Below, in pieces: positions 1 to 11,218 of a stretch of 64,000 bases of DNA; the stretch's first letter is position 1, and each line of letters starts with the position of its first letter. The notes beneath the pieces were generated by a model, which was given only the letters and a program-made list of their open reading frames with translations, searched no databases and was not told where the DNA came from. The position numbers and the translations under genes are program-made. The DNA is from a bacterium (GTDB lineage: Bacteria > Myxococcota > UBA727 > JAUIJE01): contig JAUIJE010000004.1 in the NCBI GenBank assembly GCA_030431455.1, positions 434,001 to 498,000 on the forward strand, given 5' to 3'.

Positions 1-2
1 TC

Positions 3-155
3 TGGATCGACCCGTCGGACGAGCTCCTCGTCGACGCGGACCCGACCAACAACGGGCGGATCGAGGAGCCGGACAGCCCGGCCGCGACCGAGGCCAGCGG
101 GGTGGTGGCGGCGTTCGTGTCTTGGTTGGTGATGGGGGTGGCGTGGTGGCTTTGA
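3..155 (+). CDS. C-terminal end of a membrane-anchored protein (5' truncated)
   Basis: Fifty in-frame codons enter from the left edge and stop at TGA 153-155. The visible tail has a DxDPTNNGRI segment, then a Pro/Ala linker, and ends in a hydrophobic stretch rich in Val, Trp and Leu that could be a C-terminal membrane anchor. The D...NN pattern resembles the end of M1-type peptidase chains, but this is too short to assign. The next gene starts five bases downstream, so the two are probably co-transcribed. Confidence 0.6.
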   Translation, partial: WIDPSDELLVDADPTNNGRIEEPDSPAATEASGVVAAFVSWLVMGVAWWL

Positions 156-160
156 TCTCG

Positions 161-1081
161 ATGTGGATGAGCGGCCTGCGCCTTCGTGCAGGGTCATTGC
201 GGCTGATTTTTCTCCGCTGGGTGTGTTTGCTCGCCTGCCTCCTGCCCGGGCGGGTGATGGCGGGCAAGGTGTTCGAGACCGCGTTCGGCCAGGACCCGCA
301 CGTGGCCAGTCGCGCGGGGGCGCCCCCGCTGGCCGCGGTGATCGGCGCGGTGCAGGAGCTCGGGCCCGCCATGGGCGTGCTCGTCGCCGGCGGGTTGGTG
401 TTCCTCGTGCTCGACCAGCTGCTGAGCGCGACCTGCCTGACCCTGTGTGACCCCAACCGGGGCGATGCCAAGCTGTCGGTGTGGAACGCGACCTGGCGCT
501 TCGGCATGCAACATCTGTTGCCGCTGTTGCGCATCGCGGTGGCCGGTGCAGTGGGATTGGCGGTGGTGGCGTTCGCGGTGGGCAAACTCCTGCACGCCTG
601 GGATGTGTCGCTGGAGGCCGCGGGGGCCAGTGGCCTCTACCGCGTGCGCGGCCTCGTCATCGCGCGGCTGGTGCTCCTGGCGCTCGGTTTTGCGATGGTG
701 GGCGCGGTGACCTACTGGGCGCGCACCCTCACCGTGGCGGATGAACGCCGCCGGTCGCGGCGGGCGCTGGTCGACGCGTGCAAGGTCATTTGGCGCGCGC
801 CCTTGTCTGCCGGGCTTTTGTTCGTGGGGCTCACCGCGGGCTACAGCCTCGCCACCGCGTGGGTGCTCACGGAGTTGTTGCCGGTCACCGGCGACAACAC
901 CGCTGGGTTCTTCGTGTGGTCCGGTCTGATGCTGTTGCAGTGCGTCCTGTGGCATTGGACTTGGCACACCGCGCGCCTGCTGTACGCCGACCCGCTGTTC
1001 GTGGGCATCGCGGGGCGGGGCGACGAGAACTTCGCGCTCACCGATTGGCTGCGCGGCCTGGTCCGGGGCATTCGGTCCTGA
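161..1081 (+). CDS. Multi-pass membrane protein, unknown function
   Basis: I do not recognise this family. The 306-residue product has an N-terminal hydrophobic segment and about five more long hydrophobic stretches (near residues 70-95, 120-145, 165-190, 215-240 and 255-275), so it is an integral membrane protein. The short loops are basic (ERRRSRRAL in the middle, RGLVRGIRS at the end). ATG at 161 is preferred: it follows the upstream stop by five bases and has a GGTGG-like site upstream. A TTG at 122, inside the preceding gene, is an alternative. The tight spacing suggests it serves the same process as the truncated membrane-anchored gene before it. Confidence 0.7.
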   Translation: MWMSGLRLRAGSLRLIFLRWVCLLACLLPGRVMAGKVFETAFGQDPHVASRAGAPPLAAVIGAVQELGPAMGVLVAGGLVFLVLDQLLSATCLTLCDPNRGDAKLSVWNATWRFGMQHLLPLLRIAVAGAVGLAVVAFAVGKLLHAWDVSLEAAGASGLYRVRGLVIARLVLLALGFAMVGAVTYWARTLTVADERRRSRRALVDACKVIWRAPLSAGLLFVGLTAGYSLATAWVLTELLPVTGDNTAGFFVWSGLMLLQCVLWHWTWHTARLLYADPLFVGIAGRGDENFALTDWLRGLVRGIRS

Positions 1082-1365
1082 GCGGTAGATCCGGCGCAAG
1101 TTGCCGGAAAGAAAAGGGAATCGGGCGGGCCGCGCAAGTCCACGGCCCCGGTTCCGGATCTTGATCCGAGGGTGCCGAAGCCGCGCGCGAGTCGACCGCG
1201 CGCGCTCGGCGGCTGACGAAACGGTCACTCGCAGGCAGGCGAGGGGCGGGACCGGCTTGTCCTGCGCGGCACCGTGGCGGCGGCGGGGGCGGGCCCTCGC
1301 GCCAGCCCTCCTAAACCCCCAAATTTACAAATAAAAACAATCTGCTCCAAAACCGCGCAGGCCGC

Positions 1366-1803
1366 TCACCCGGGGACGACCGGGGGGCAGTCGCCCCCGC
1401 GCAGCTCCTTGCGCCACACCACGCGCAGGCCCGACCACGTCGCGTCGATGGCGCAGACCTTGTTGTCGACCAGGCCGCAGGGCAACGCGACCGCGCGGAC
1501 CACGTCCTCGGTCATGTCCGTCTTCACCCCGGACGCTTTTTTGGGCCACGCCACCCACAGCCCGCCGGCGGGGAAAACCGCGCGAGCCGCGGCCGCGAAG
1601 CGCCGGCGGAGGGTGGCCGCGTCTTTGGCGAAGAGCACCACAACATCCGCCTGTTTGCCCACCCGTTGCCGGACGGTGGTGCCCGGGGGCAGTCGTCCCA
1701 ATGTGTCTGTAAACCCGCCGGGGGCGGACAGCACGGCCACGCGGTGGCCGTCTTTGATGCCCAGCTTTTTCGGCAGCGGGGTTCCGGAATAGCCCGCGGT
1801 CAT
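1366..1803 (-). CDS. DUF3052 family protein
   Basis: The 145-residue product begins with a YSGTPLPKKLGIKDG segment, the hallmark N-terminus of DUF3052. It continues with the usual alternating strand/helix pattern, a WVAWPKKASGVKTD motif near residues 83-96, and a LVDNKVCAIDATWSGLRVV segment near the end. Family members are small cytosolic proteins, some noted near stress genes; no biochemical role is established that I can name. It ends convergently with the membrane protein to its left, across a 284-bp gap holding an AT-rich patch near 1318-1348 but no clear hairpin with a T-tract. Confidence 0.8.
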   Translation of the reverse strand: MTAGYSGTPLPKKLGIKDGHRVAVLSAPGGFTDTLGRLPPGTTVRQRVGKQADVVVLFAKDAATLRRRFAAAARAVFPAGGLWVAWPKKASGVKTDMTEDVVRAVALPCGLVDNKVCAIDATWSGLRVVWRKELRGGDCPPVVPG

Positions 1804-1975
1804 GTCGGGCGCACCCAGCCAAACAAATCAGGTCCCCCGCGTTGGTCGACGAAGTGCCGCATGCCCCCCCCTTGGCGTTCCTGGTTGGTACCAAGCGCCG
1901 GCGTGGGGTGACAACCGCGGTCAGGGGGCCGGCGACGTCGACCTGTCCGGGCGCAGCTGGCCGGCGCGGTCCGGA

Positions 1976-2386
1976 TCAGAACGCGCCGAGCAACACGCCC
2001 ATCACCGCGAGCGCGACCACGCAGTAGCCCGCGTCGATGGCAAACGCGGCCATCGACCGGCTCTCGAACAGGGCGAGGATGCCCAGAAACGGCGCCACCC
2101 AACCGATGCCGGCGGCGAGGGCGGCGATGAGACCCGTCGACCAGGTCGCGGCGGGGCCCACGAACAGCGCGAGCACCAAAGCGATGACGAAGCTCAGGGC
2201 GAAGGACCCGCCGAAGATGAGACCCATGTTGCGGGTCTTCAGGTCCTCGTCGGTGAAGTTCCATTGGGCCATCCAGGCCCGGCCGAACAGCGGCCCGTAC
2301 CAAAGCCCGCCGACGACGAACGCGGACACGGTGGCGCCGAGCACCGCCAGCCAGTTGAGTTGTTGCCACGCACTCGCGAAGTCCAT
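1976..2386 (-). CDS. DUF1761 family membrane protein
   Basis: The 136-residue product has four predicted membrane helices and the early GGLWYGPLFGRAW motif with a following TDEDLK loop, typical of DUF1761. The start is fixed by an AGGAGGG ribosome-binding site seven bases before ATG 2386; a longer frame to 2413 lacks such a site. Members are small inner-membrane proteins of unknown function. It lies between the DUF3052 and AraC-like genes on the same strand, with gaps of about 60 to 170 bp, so it may have its own promoter. Confidence 0.82.
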   Translation of the reverse strand: MDFASAWQQLNWLAVLGATVSAFVVGGLWYGPLFGRAWMAQWNFTDEDLKTRNMGLIFGGSFALSFVIALVLALFVGPAATWSTGLIAALAAGIGWVAPFLGILALFESRSMAAFAIDAGYCVVALAVMGVLLGAF

Positions 2387-2446
2387 CGCGCCCTCCTGAA
2401 AAGAAGGCACCATCGCCGCCCGCGGGGGCTGGGTATTGAATGTTTT

Positions 2447-3289
2447 TTACCCCGGGCCCGGGTCGCGCCGATCGAGGGCGAAGAAGTTGACCTGGTCCTC
2501 GTCAAACCCCAGCGCCCGCAACCGTTCGGGGGTGAAGCCGGAGAACTCCCGCAGCTCGCGGATCAGATGCGACTGGTCGGAGAAGCCGCCCTCTTGGGCG
2601 AGGTCGGCCCAGCGCCAGGCGCGCTTGTCGTGCAGCCGGGCGACCACCGCCGCGCAGCGCAGCAAACGGTGGAACGCTTTGGGGGTCAAGCCCACGTAGG
2701 TCTTGCACTGGGCGGCCAGGTGTTTTTGTGAATAGCCATAGCTGGCGGTGGCCTCACTCAGCGGGGCCGAGGGGTCGGCCACCAAGCGGTCGACCACCGA
2801 CTGCAAGGGAGCCGGGGCCACCCGGTGGGGGGCGAAGCGCTCGTCGAGCCAACGCCCGATGACGCGAAACTTCTCCTCCACGCTGGGCGCGGCCTGGGCC
2901 GCGGCGTGCAAGGCGGGCAGGGTGCCGTCGAACCACGCGTCCCCGGGCCACACCCGGTCCGCGACCAGCTCCACGGGCCGGTGCAAAAACGCGTGGGCGC
3001 CGGTGTGGGCGAACTGCACCACGAGCATTTCGGAATCCGGATGGGCGGAGATCGACAGGTGGTCGCGGTGCACGCCCGCGACCCACACGTCGCGAAAGTG
3101 GGCCACCGGTGTAAGGGTGGCGTTGTCGAACACCGCGCGTTGGATGCCGTCGAAGGCGAACAGGATGTACACGTGCCCGGTGGGCACCACCCGTTCGATG
3201 TGGTGGTCCGGGATAAACTGTGAATAGTGAAAGACGGCCTCGACCTGGTCGGCCCAGGGGGCGTCGGGTTGCCAGGGGGTGAAGTGCAC
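2447..3289 (-). CDS. AraC family transcriptional regulator
   Basis: The C-terminal ~100 residues carry the two helix-turn-helix units of AraC/XylS regulators (YGYSQKHLAAQCKTYVGLTPK, then DLAQEGGFSDQSHLIREL and a GFTPERLRAL end). The N-terminal ~150 residues fit the His-rich sensing domain of the DUF6597 type (FHYSQFIPDHHIERVVPTG). The start is set at GTG 3289. The frame stays open upstream to 3376, but that extension translates the hairpin and T-tract of the neighbouring gene's terminator into a Phe-rich stretch and overlaps that gene's stop, so it is not real. Final size is 280 residues. The ligand is unknown; DUF1761 downstream is the nearest possible target. Confidence 0.85.
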   Translation of the reverse strand: MHFTPWQPDAPWADQVEAVFHYSQFIPDHHIERVVPTGHVYILFAFDGIQRAVFDNATLTPVAHFRDVWVAGVHRDHLSISAHPDSEMLVVQFAHTGAHAFLHRPVELVADRVWPGDAWFDGTLPALHAAAQAAPSVEEKFRVIGRWLDERFAPHRVAPAPLQSVVDRLVADPSAPLSEATASYGYSQKHLAAQCKTYVGLTPKAFHRLLRCAAVVARLHDKRAWRWADLAQEGGFSDQSHLIRELREFSGFTPERLRALGFDEDQVNFFALDRRDPGPG

Positions 3290-3298
3290 GGCGGCTCC

Positions 3299-3329
3299 CA
3301 AAAAGAAGAACGCCGCCCCCAGGGCGGCG
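3299..3329 (-). terminator. Rho-independent terminator after the DUF1501 gene
   Basis: An 8-bp perfect stem CGCCGCCC/GGGCGGCG (3311-3318 with 3322-3329) and a 3-base loop are followed, reading on the minus strand, by TTCTTCTTTTT (3310-3300). It sits 20 bp after the stop of the minus-strand DUF1501 gene and just before the AraC-like start, separating the two units. Confidence 0.85.
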
Positions 3330-3350
3330 TCCGATTCGACCGTGGACAGG

Positions 3351-4745
3351 TCAGCCGAAGATGGGCAACACCCCAAACCCGGTGTCGCCCACGCCGTACT
3401 TCTGGCTCAGGGGGTGTCCGTCGACGCCGTAGACGACGCGCAGGGCGCGCATCATGTCCGCGGGGGTCAAGAACCCGGCCGCGGGGTCGTTCTGGTCGGC
3501 CGCGACCACGACCTCGCCCCCTTGGAGCTTGACCTTCTTGGCCCGGGCGCCCTTGGCGTAGGTGCCGTCGCCGTTGCTGCCGTCGTCGGTCTGGCCGACG
3601 ACGCGCCCCCCGGACACCCCGGTGCCCATGAACAGGGCGTGGGTGATCGGCCAGTGGTCCTTGCCGTCGCCGGTGGCCCCCTGGGCGCCGTTGTAGGTGG
3701 TGCGCGAAAAGTCCGAGCCCATCATGAGCAAGGTGTCGTCCCACAGCCCCATCGTCTCCATGGTGCGGCGGGTGTAGTCCACCGCGTCGAGCAGCAGCTG
3801 CAGTTGGGTGCGGTGGTTGGTGTCGTGGTTCTGGTGGGTGTCGAACCCGCCGAGGTGCAGGTTGGCCGACACACACTGCCCCGAGGCGATGGCCGCGATC
3901 GCGATCTGGGCCTTGGGGATGAGGGCGTTGCTCGCGTCCGCCCCGGTGAGCTCGGGGAGGTCCTTGAGCACGTCGTACAACGGCTCGAAGCCACTCTCCG
4001 CGGAGCGGGCCCGGTCCAGCGCCTCCATCGCGGATTGAATTTGAGGCGCGTGGGCGGCCGCTTGCAGCCGCACCGCCCGGGCCTGCTGCCGGTCCTTGAT
4101 CAGCGCCTCAATGTCACTGTGGAAGTACCGCTCGGGGTTGTTGCCCTGCGGGTTGGTGACGTAGGGCCGGGCCAGGTCCTTGAATGCAGCCACATTGCCG
4201 ACCCGCGAGGGGGGCAACAAGCTCTGGGTATTGTCGAACCCGCCGGTGGACATGAAGCTCATGGGCAGGGTCTGGCCCACCGACTCCTCGTGGATGGCGG
4301 CGATGAGCGCGCCGTGGGCGGGGTTGCCCACCCGGAGGTTGCCCGAGAACATGTGGCGCGGACCGATGTCGTGGCTGTTGGTCTGGGTGTCCACCCCGCG
4401 AACCACGAGCAGGTCGTTGCCGAACTTCTGGAAGAAGTCCTGCTTGTCCCCGTCGGGGCCGGTGTCGAAGGTCTGCAACCCTCCCGCGGTCTCCTTGGGG
4501 GCATAGGTGATGCTGGTGCCAGCGACGGTTTGGATGTCCGACGGGCTGTAGTGGCGGTTGTGCGGGTAATCCCCTTTGGGGTCCCCCAGCGACGTCATGT
4601 CCCACGCTCCTTGGGCCGCGAAGCTCAGGAAGTAGAGGGGGGCGCCACCGGTCTGGGCGCGCGCGCGCTTGAACCACGACAGCGGTCCGGTGGACATCAG
4701 CAGGGTTGCTCCGGCAGCGCCCTGGAGGAAAGAACGGCGATGCAT
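3351..4745 (-). CDS. DUF1501 family protein with Tat signal (pair 1)
   Basis: The 464-residue product opens with MHRRSFLQG followed by a hydrophobic run, a twin-arginine signal, so it is probably exported folded. The rest matches DUF1501, an alkaline-phosphatase/sulfatase-like fold: GGFDTHQNHD near residue 300, a conserved GSDFSRT block, and GKDHWPITHALFMG with the His expected in the metal site. ATG 4745 has a GTAGGAGA site eight bases upstream. It lies eight bases downstream of the large CxxCH lipoprotein gene, and the same two families recur side by side at 36.5-40.1 kb. In planctomycetes DUF1501 genes also accompany large cytochrome-like proteins; the substrate is unknown. Confidence 0.85.
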   Translation of the reverse strand: MHRRSFLQGAAGATLLMSTGPLSWFKRARAQTGGAPLYFLSFAAQGAWDMTSLGDPKGDYPHNRHYSPSDIQTVAGTSITYAPKETAGGLQTFDTGPDGDKQDFFQKFGNDLLVVRGVDTQTNSHDIGPRHMFSGNLRVGNPAHGALIAAIHEESVGQTLPMSFMSTGGFDNTQSLLPPSRVGNVAAFKDLARPYVTNPQGNNPERYFHSDIEALIKDRQQARAVRLQAAAHAPQIQSAMEALDRARSAESGFEPLYDVLKDLPELTGADASNALIPKAQIAIAAIASGQCVSANLHLGGFDTHQNHDTNHRTQLQLLLDAVDYTRRTMETMGLWDDTLLMMGSDFSRTTYNGAQGATGDGKDHWPITHALFMGTGVSGGRVVGQTDDGSNGDGTYAKGARAKKVKLQGGEVVVAADQNDPAAGFLTPADMMRALRVVYGVDGHPLSQKYGVGDTGFGVLPIFG

Positions 4746-4753
4746 GGTGTCTC

Positions 4754-7700
4754 CTACTCGAACAAGAAGCTGTAATCGGAAAGCAGTGCGCTCATCACCG
4801 CGGCGAACGCGCGCACCACGTAGTCGGGATCGTTGCGGACCTGCACATGGGTGCCGGGCCCGGCCGACCCCTCGGGGTCGTAGTCGTCGTTGCCGTCGAA
4901 GAAGTTGTCCTCGGCGCGGCAACGGGTGGGCAACAGCGTGGGTTCGCCGTTGCCGATCAGGCTCTTGCCGGTGCGCCACACCTCGACGAAGAGGTCAAAG
5001 CTCTCGTTGACCTCGACGCTGTCGGTGGCGACGTCCTCCCCGAGAAGCACCAAGTGCATGCGCTGCAGCACGGTGCGAATCGCCGCCTCGTTGGCGGGGA
5101 TGGCCGAGCCCCCCTCGTCCTCGGGCACGGTGTCGAGCTCGACTTCACGCAAGAAACGGCGGGCTTGGGCGTCGCGGATGGCGAAATCCATCGGCACCGA
5201 GAGGCACCCCATTTCGTTGCCCATGCGCCGCACCACCGAGGCCATGATCGGGAACGGTTCGCGGAACCGATCCAAGGTCACGTCGGAGTCGATGCCCCCG
5301 AGCAACAACCGGAAGCGCGCGTTGGCGGTGAGGTTGTTGTTGTTGCCGTTGTTCGGGGTGTAGTTCTGGTTGCGGTAATAGGGGAACCCGAGGGTGTCGA
5401 CGAGCTTGCGCTCGAGCTGCTCGGGGGTGATGAGGATGCCGTTGCCCGCCTTGGCGAGCAACAGCGCGGCCCGCTGATCGTCGGACATCGCGGGGTCAAT
5501 GGACTCGGCCCGGAAATAGGGCCCGTTGATGACGTCTTTGATCAGGGCTTTGAGGTTGTGGTTGTGTACGGTGCGGAAACGCTCGGCGAGGTCGTGGAAG
5601 TACGCGGTCTGCGCCTCGTAGGCCCACACCGCGGCGGTCCAGTTCTCGAACGCGCTGGGCTCGGTGGGGACCTTCATCGCCCGGTGTCCGGTGACAAGCC
5701 AATGCATTTGTTTGGCCGCGGCGAGGGCGAACCGATCGTCCTGCACGAGTTGTTGCCCCAACCATTGCACCGCGGTGTTGTTCTCGCCGCCGGGGAGCAG
5801 CTGGCCCTTGAAGCCCGCGGGGCGGATGTCGTCGTCGTTGTTGAACCACGCTTGGGGGTTGTAGCGGCTTCCCCCGCGGAAGTTCTTGAACGTGCCCGCC
5901 ACCGGGTCGAGGGCGGCGTGGCACGCGGAGCAGGTCCGGGCCTCGGTGAAGAGGTTGTCGGGGAGCTGCTCGTCCTGGTCGATGACGAGGTTGAGGAAGT
6001 CCATGACGTCGAGGCCGAGGAACTTGTCGTAGATGTGGCGCGCCCGGTGGCGGTTGATGTTGGTGTTGGTCGTCGGGTACCGCTGCAAGAACGTGCTGGT
6101 GGTCAGGTAGCCGGCGGCGGGAATCGAAGCCACCGCGCCGCCCCCTTCGGCCAGGGTGTTGTCGGCGGTGTCCACGATGCCGCCGGGGACCTCGAAGTAG
6201 CTGTCCATGGTGTTGGGCGCGCCGGTCCAGGTCTCCGGGTGCATGCCGTACAAGGCTGCGCTGTAGGGATTCATGTAGGCGTAGGTGCCGGTGAGAATCT
6301 CGGTGTAAGGGCGGTCCTCGCGCACGATGTGCTCGACGAGGGCCAAGGCCTCACGGGAGACCGAGGTCACCGCCCGGGTCCGGCCCGCGTCGCAGAAGGC
6401 TTGGCGCTGCGCGTTGCCGCCCGCCCAGTTGATGCAACACTCGCCGGCCGCGTCGTCGCACACTTGGTTGCCGTTGAACTCGCTCGCGGGGCGGAACCAG
6501 AACCGGCGGAAGTGGGCGTTGGGGAGCTGGGCGGTGGCCCGGGTGCCGACGTTGCTCTCCTCGGTGAGCAGCAGGTCGTTGTAGACCTCGCGGAGGCGGT
6601 CGTAGAAGCCTTCGGTGGTCATCAGGTCGTCGAGGGCCGCGTCGAGGGCGGCGTTGTCGTTGCCCGCGTCGATGAACTGATCGAGCGCGGCCGCGCTGGG
6701 GTAGCTGCCGGTGAGGTAGAAGGACGCGCGGCGGAATGTCTCCACCGGGCTGCGGAAGCCGACGCCGTCCCAGATGTCCCGCTCGTCCGTGGGCAGGCAG
6801 GTGTCGGGGGTGCCGAGCCGTTCGATCAGCGCGTTCATCAGGTCGATGCCGGCGTCGCCTTCGGGCAGCACCACGCCGCCCCCGTGGGCCACCGCGCCGA
6901 GGGGCTTGGCCAACAGGTAGGGGAGGTTCAACGTGCCGTCGTCGCTGGGGACCTCGAAGATCAGCCCCGCCAGGGTGCTGTAGTTGGCGGTGGCGGCGTC
7001 GACGTCATCGGAAAACTTCAACGTCATCTTGCCCTGAATCGTCCCGAAGTCAGGCGCGAAGTCGGGGTCGAAGGTCGAGACGTCGTCTTGCAGGCGTCCA
7101 TATTCATTGTGGCAGCCGACACACCGGGAGAGCAGGGGACCGCTCACCGCGTCGCGGAAGAAGACCTCGTTGCTCACACACTCATCGAACGCGATGTCCA
7201 CCGGCCCGAGCAGCACGTCGCCGCTCACATCGGACAGGGCCGCGGTCACCGACACCGCGCCCTGCTGGGCGGCGCTGACGGTGAACTCCGCCACCCCGTC
7301 GTTGTTGGTCACGCCGTTGATCACCGGCTCGGCCACCACCCCCACCGCCGGCGCGACCTCGAGGTCGACGGTGACGTTGGGCATCGGGGTGCCGTTGAGG
7401 TTGATCAGGGTGACGGTCACGGTGGCGTTGTCCGCGAGGTTGGCCAGCAAGCCTTGATCCGGGGTCGCCACCACCGTCGAGAGCGCCACGTCGACGAGCA
7501 GGTGGTTCACATCGCCGTCCCCGTCCCCGTCCCCGTCTCCATCTCCGTCTCCGTCTCCATCCCCGTCGCCGTCGCCCGGGCGAACCGGGATGACATCGCC
7601 GTCCCCGTCCCCGTCCCCGTCGCCGTCTCCGTCGCCCACGGGACCGTCGCCGTCCCCGTCGCCGTCGCCGTCTCCGTCGCCCTGCATTTGGTTGTTGAGG

Positions 7701-7804
7701 CCGACCAGGGCGGTGCACGCCGAACCAAACGGAAGCAGGCCGAGGAGGGCCAAGGTCGCCAGCAAGCGTGCACTTCGCTCACCCATCACCGTGTGTCGAA
7801 TCAT
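4754..7804 (-). CDS. Large di-CxxCH lipoprotein, DUF1592/DUF1588-like (pair 1)
   Basis: The 1016-residue product has a lipoprotein signal (LLPFGSAC lipobox), an interrupted Gly-Asp repeat linker at about residues 41-98, and then a Big/invasin-like Ig segment (about 100-205). Two c-type heme motifs follow: CVGCH near residue 227 and CSACH near 625. The segment between and after them (YTEILTGTYAYMNPYSAALYG, DPVAGTFKNFRGG) resembles DUF1592 and DUF1588 of planctomycete-type cytochromes. ATG 7804 is chosen because AAGGGGAG lies six bases upstream. It is probably anchored in the outer or inner membrane, facing the periplasm or surface. It forms an operon with the DUF1501 gene. Redox function is inferred from the heme motifs only. 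Confidence 0.82.
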   Translation of the reverse strand: MIRHTVMGERSARLLATLALLGLLPFGSACTALVGLNNQMQGDGDGDGDGDGDGPVGDGDGDGDGDGDGDVIPVRPGDGDGDGDGDGDGDGDGDGDGDVNHLLVDVALSTVVATPDQGLLANLADNATVTVTLINLNGTPMPNVTVDLEVAPAVGVVAEPVINGVTNNDGVAEFTVSAAQQGAVSVTAALSDVSGDVLLGPVDIAFDECVSNEVFFRDAVSGPLLSRCVGCHNEYGRLQDDVSTFDPDFAPDFGTIQGKMTLKFSDDVDAATANYSTLAGLIFEVPSDDGTLNLPYLLAKPLGAVAHGGGVVLPEGDAGIDLMNALIERLGTPDTCLPTDERDIWDGVGFRSPVETFRRASFYLTGSYPSAAALDQFIDAGNDNAALDAALDDLMTTEGFYDRLREVYNDLLLTEESNVGTRATAQLPNAHFRRFWFRPASEFNGNQVCDDAAGECCINWAGGNAQRQAFCDAGRTRAVTSVSREALALVEHIVREDRPYTEILTGTYAYMNPYSAALYGMHPETWTGAPNTMDSYFEVPGGIVDTADNTLAEGGGAVASIPAAGYLTTSTFLQRYPTTNTNINRHRARHIYDKFLGLDVMDFLNLVIDQDEQLPDNLFTEARTCSACHAALDPVAGTFKNFRGGSRYNPQAWFNNDDDIRPAGFKGQLLPGGENNTAVQWLGQQLVQDDRFALAAAKQMHWLVTGHRAMKVPTEPSAFENWTAAVWAYEAQTAYFHDLAERFRTVHNHNLKALIKDVINGPYFRAESIDPAMSDDQRAALLLAKAGNGILITPEQLERKLVDTLGFPYYRNQNYTPNNGNNNNLTANARFRLLLGGIDSDVTLDRFREPFPIMASVVRRMGNEMGCLSVPMDFAIRDAQARRFLREVELDTVPEDEGGSAIPANEAAIRTVLQRMHLVLLGEDVATDSVEVNESFDLFVEVWRTGKSLIGNGEPTLLPTRCRAEDNFFDGNDDYDPEGSAGPGTHVQVRNDPDYVVRAFAAVMSALLSDYSFLFE
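7511..7682 (-). repeat. Gly-Asp hexanucleotide repeat in lipoprotein linker
   Basis: About 28 six-base units of the form GGNGAY (minus strand) encode Gly-Asp repeats in three blocks, broken by a Pro-Val and a VIPVRP spacer. They tether the mature lipoprotein to its lipidated Cys. Third-base changes (GGG, GGC, GGA; GAC, GAT) break perfect identity, but slippage could still change the length. Confidence 0.9.
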
Positions 7805-8028
7805 TGAACTCCCCTTGCGGACCATGGGACGGAGGCCCCGTGATCGGACGATCATCGTACTTGACTCAGCAGCGAATGTGCCAATCAGGGCGGTCGGAAT
7901 TCGCTGATAGGTCCCTGAATTTGCCGGGCTTTTCTCCCCCAGCTGCGGGGGGCTTTCCCCCCCGGTCCGCCATCGCGACCTCGACCTCGCATCGATTGCG
8001 GCGCGGTGGCCGCAGTTTGTTTTTTTGC

Positions 8029-8034
8029 TACCTT
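8029..8034 (+). promoter_or_regulatory. Candidate -10 element of clpS (leaderless)
   Basis: TGCTACCTT has the form of an extended -10 (TACCTT) and ends six bases before the GTG start; there is no Shine-Dalgarno sequence. If used, transcription would begin at the start codon. I found no convincing -35. Confidence 0.35.
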
Positions 8035-8040
8035 GCCGCC

Positions 8041-8379
8041 GTGGCCACCAAAAAACCCCCCTCCGGTCCCCCCAAAGACCCCAAGCGCGAAGGCGGCACC
8101 CAGCTTCTCGAGCGCCAACAGACGAAAAAGCCGCGGCTGTACCGCGTGATCATGCACAACGACGACTACACCACCCAGGAGTTCGTCGTGCATGTGCTGC
8201 AGTCGTACTTCCGCAAGGACCCCACCGAAGCCATGCAGCTGATGCTCAAGGTGCACCAGGGCGGCAAGGCGATCGTGGCGAAGTACACGCGGGACATGGC
8301 CGAGACCAAGGTGGCGGTGGTCACCGACTACGCCCGCGAAAACGGTATGCCACTGATGCTCACCGCGGAGCCGGAGTAG
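8041..8379 (+). CDS. clpS: ATP-dependent Clp protease adaptor ClpS
   Basis: ClpS binds N-degron substrates and delivers them to the N-domain of ClpA. The 112-residue product has a Lys/Pro-rich N-terminal tail and then the core YRVIMHNDDYTTQEFVVHVL, whose Asn-Asp-Asp and following Thr form the N-degron pocket and ClpA contact. The helical core ends with VAVVTDYARENGMPL. GTG 8041 is chosen; the frame is open upstream but gives low-complexity sequence. There is no Shine-Dalgarno site. clpA follows 88 bp downstream, the usual arrangement. Aat, which makes N-degrons, is encoded at 22.6 kb. Confidence 0.95.
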   Translation: MATKKPPSGPPKDPKREGGTQLLERQQTKKPRLYRVIMHNDDYTTQEFVVHVLQSYFRKDPTEAMQLMLKVHQGGKAIVAKYTRDMAETKVAVVTDYARENGMPLMLTAEPE

Positions 8380-8467
8380 ATCGTCGCGCGCAGGCACCGC
8401 GGGGCTTTTGCGTGGATCCGACGAATCCAAGCCCCGGGTCGCGCATCCGAGTAGATGGAGGTCGTTC

Positions 8468-10978
<2,511 letters not shown>

Positions 10979-11008
10979 CCCGCACGGCGCGGCCCCAGCA
11001 CGCGCAGC

Positions 11009-11070
11009 GTGCACCTACATTGTGTGCACCTTCTTCCCGCCGGCGCCGTGCGCGGGCGGTGTAGGTGTGC
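11009..11070. other. Imperfect inverted repeat downstream of clpA
   Basis: Arms GTGCACCTACA (11009-11019) and TGTAGGTGTGC (11060-11070) match at 9 of 11 positions around a 40-base loop. GTGCAC also recurs at 11024-11029. It lies in the 240-bp gap between clpA and the giant surface-protein gene. It could be a weak terminator or a binding site; there is no T-tract. Confidence 0.3.
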
Positions 11071-11218
11071 GCGGTCTCACCGCCAAGAACCTGTCTCAAA
11101 CTGACTGCCCACGGTTGAGCCAACCTGCCCGGTTTCTGGCGGAACCACACCCCGGCCTGCAAGATCAACGCGTTCTCCGTGCGTGAGCGCGCGGCCTTGC
11201 TGTCCGTTGGGATCAAAA

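Noticed and set aside
1154-1167. CGGATC-TT-GATCCG hairpin as a terminator
   Set aside because: Stem is short, without a T-tract, and 70 bases from the nearest stop.
3290-3376. N-terminal extension of the AraC-like protein
   Set aside because: It would translate a rho-independent terminator and overlap the stop of the upstream gene; GTG 3289 gives the normal family length.
7511-7682. Short tandem repeats as a CRISPR array
   Set aside because: Units are 6 bp, in frame, and encode a Gly-Asp linker behind a lipobox. No spacers or cas genes.
4706-7807. Long plus-strand open frame opposite the large lipoprotein
   Set aside because: It mirrors the lipoprotein's codon phase, is rich in Val, Arg, Gly and His, and has no start signal. 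The minus-strand gene has a lipobox, heme motifs and a ribosome site.
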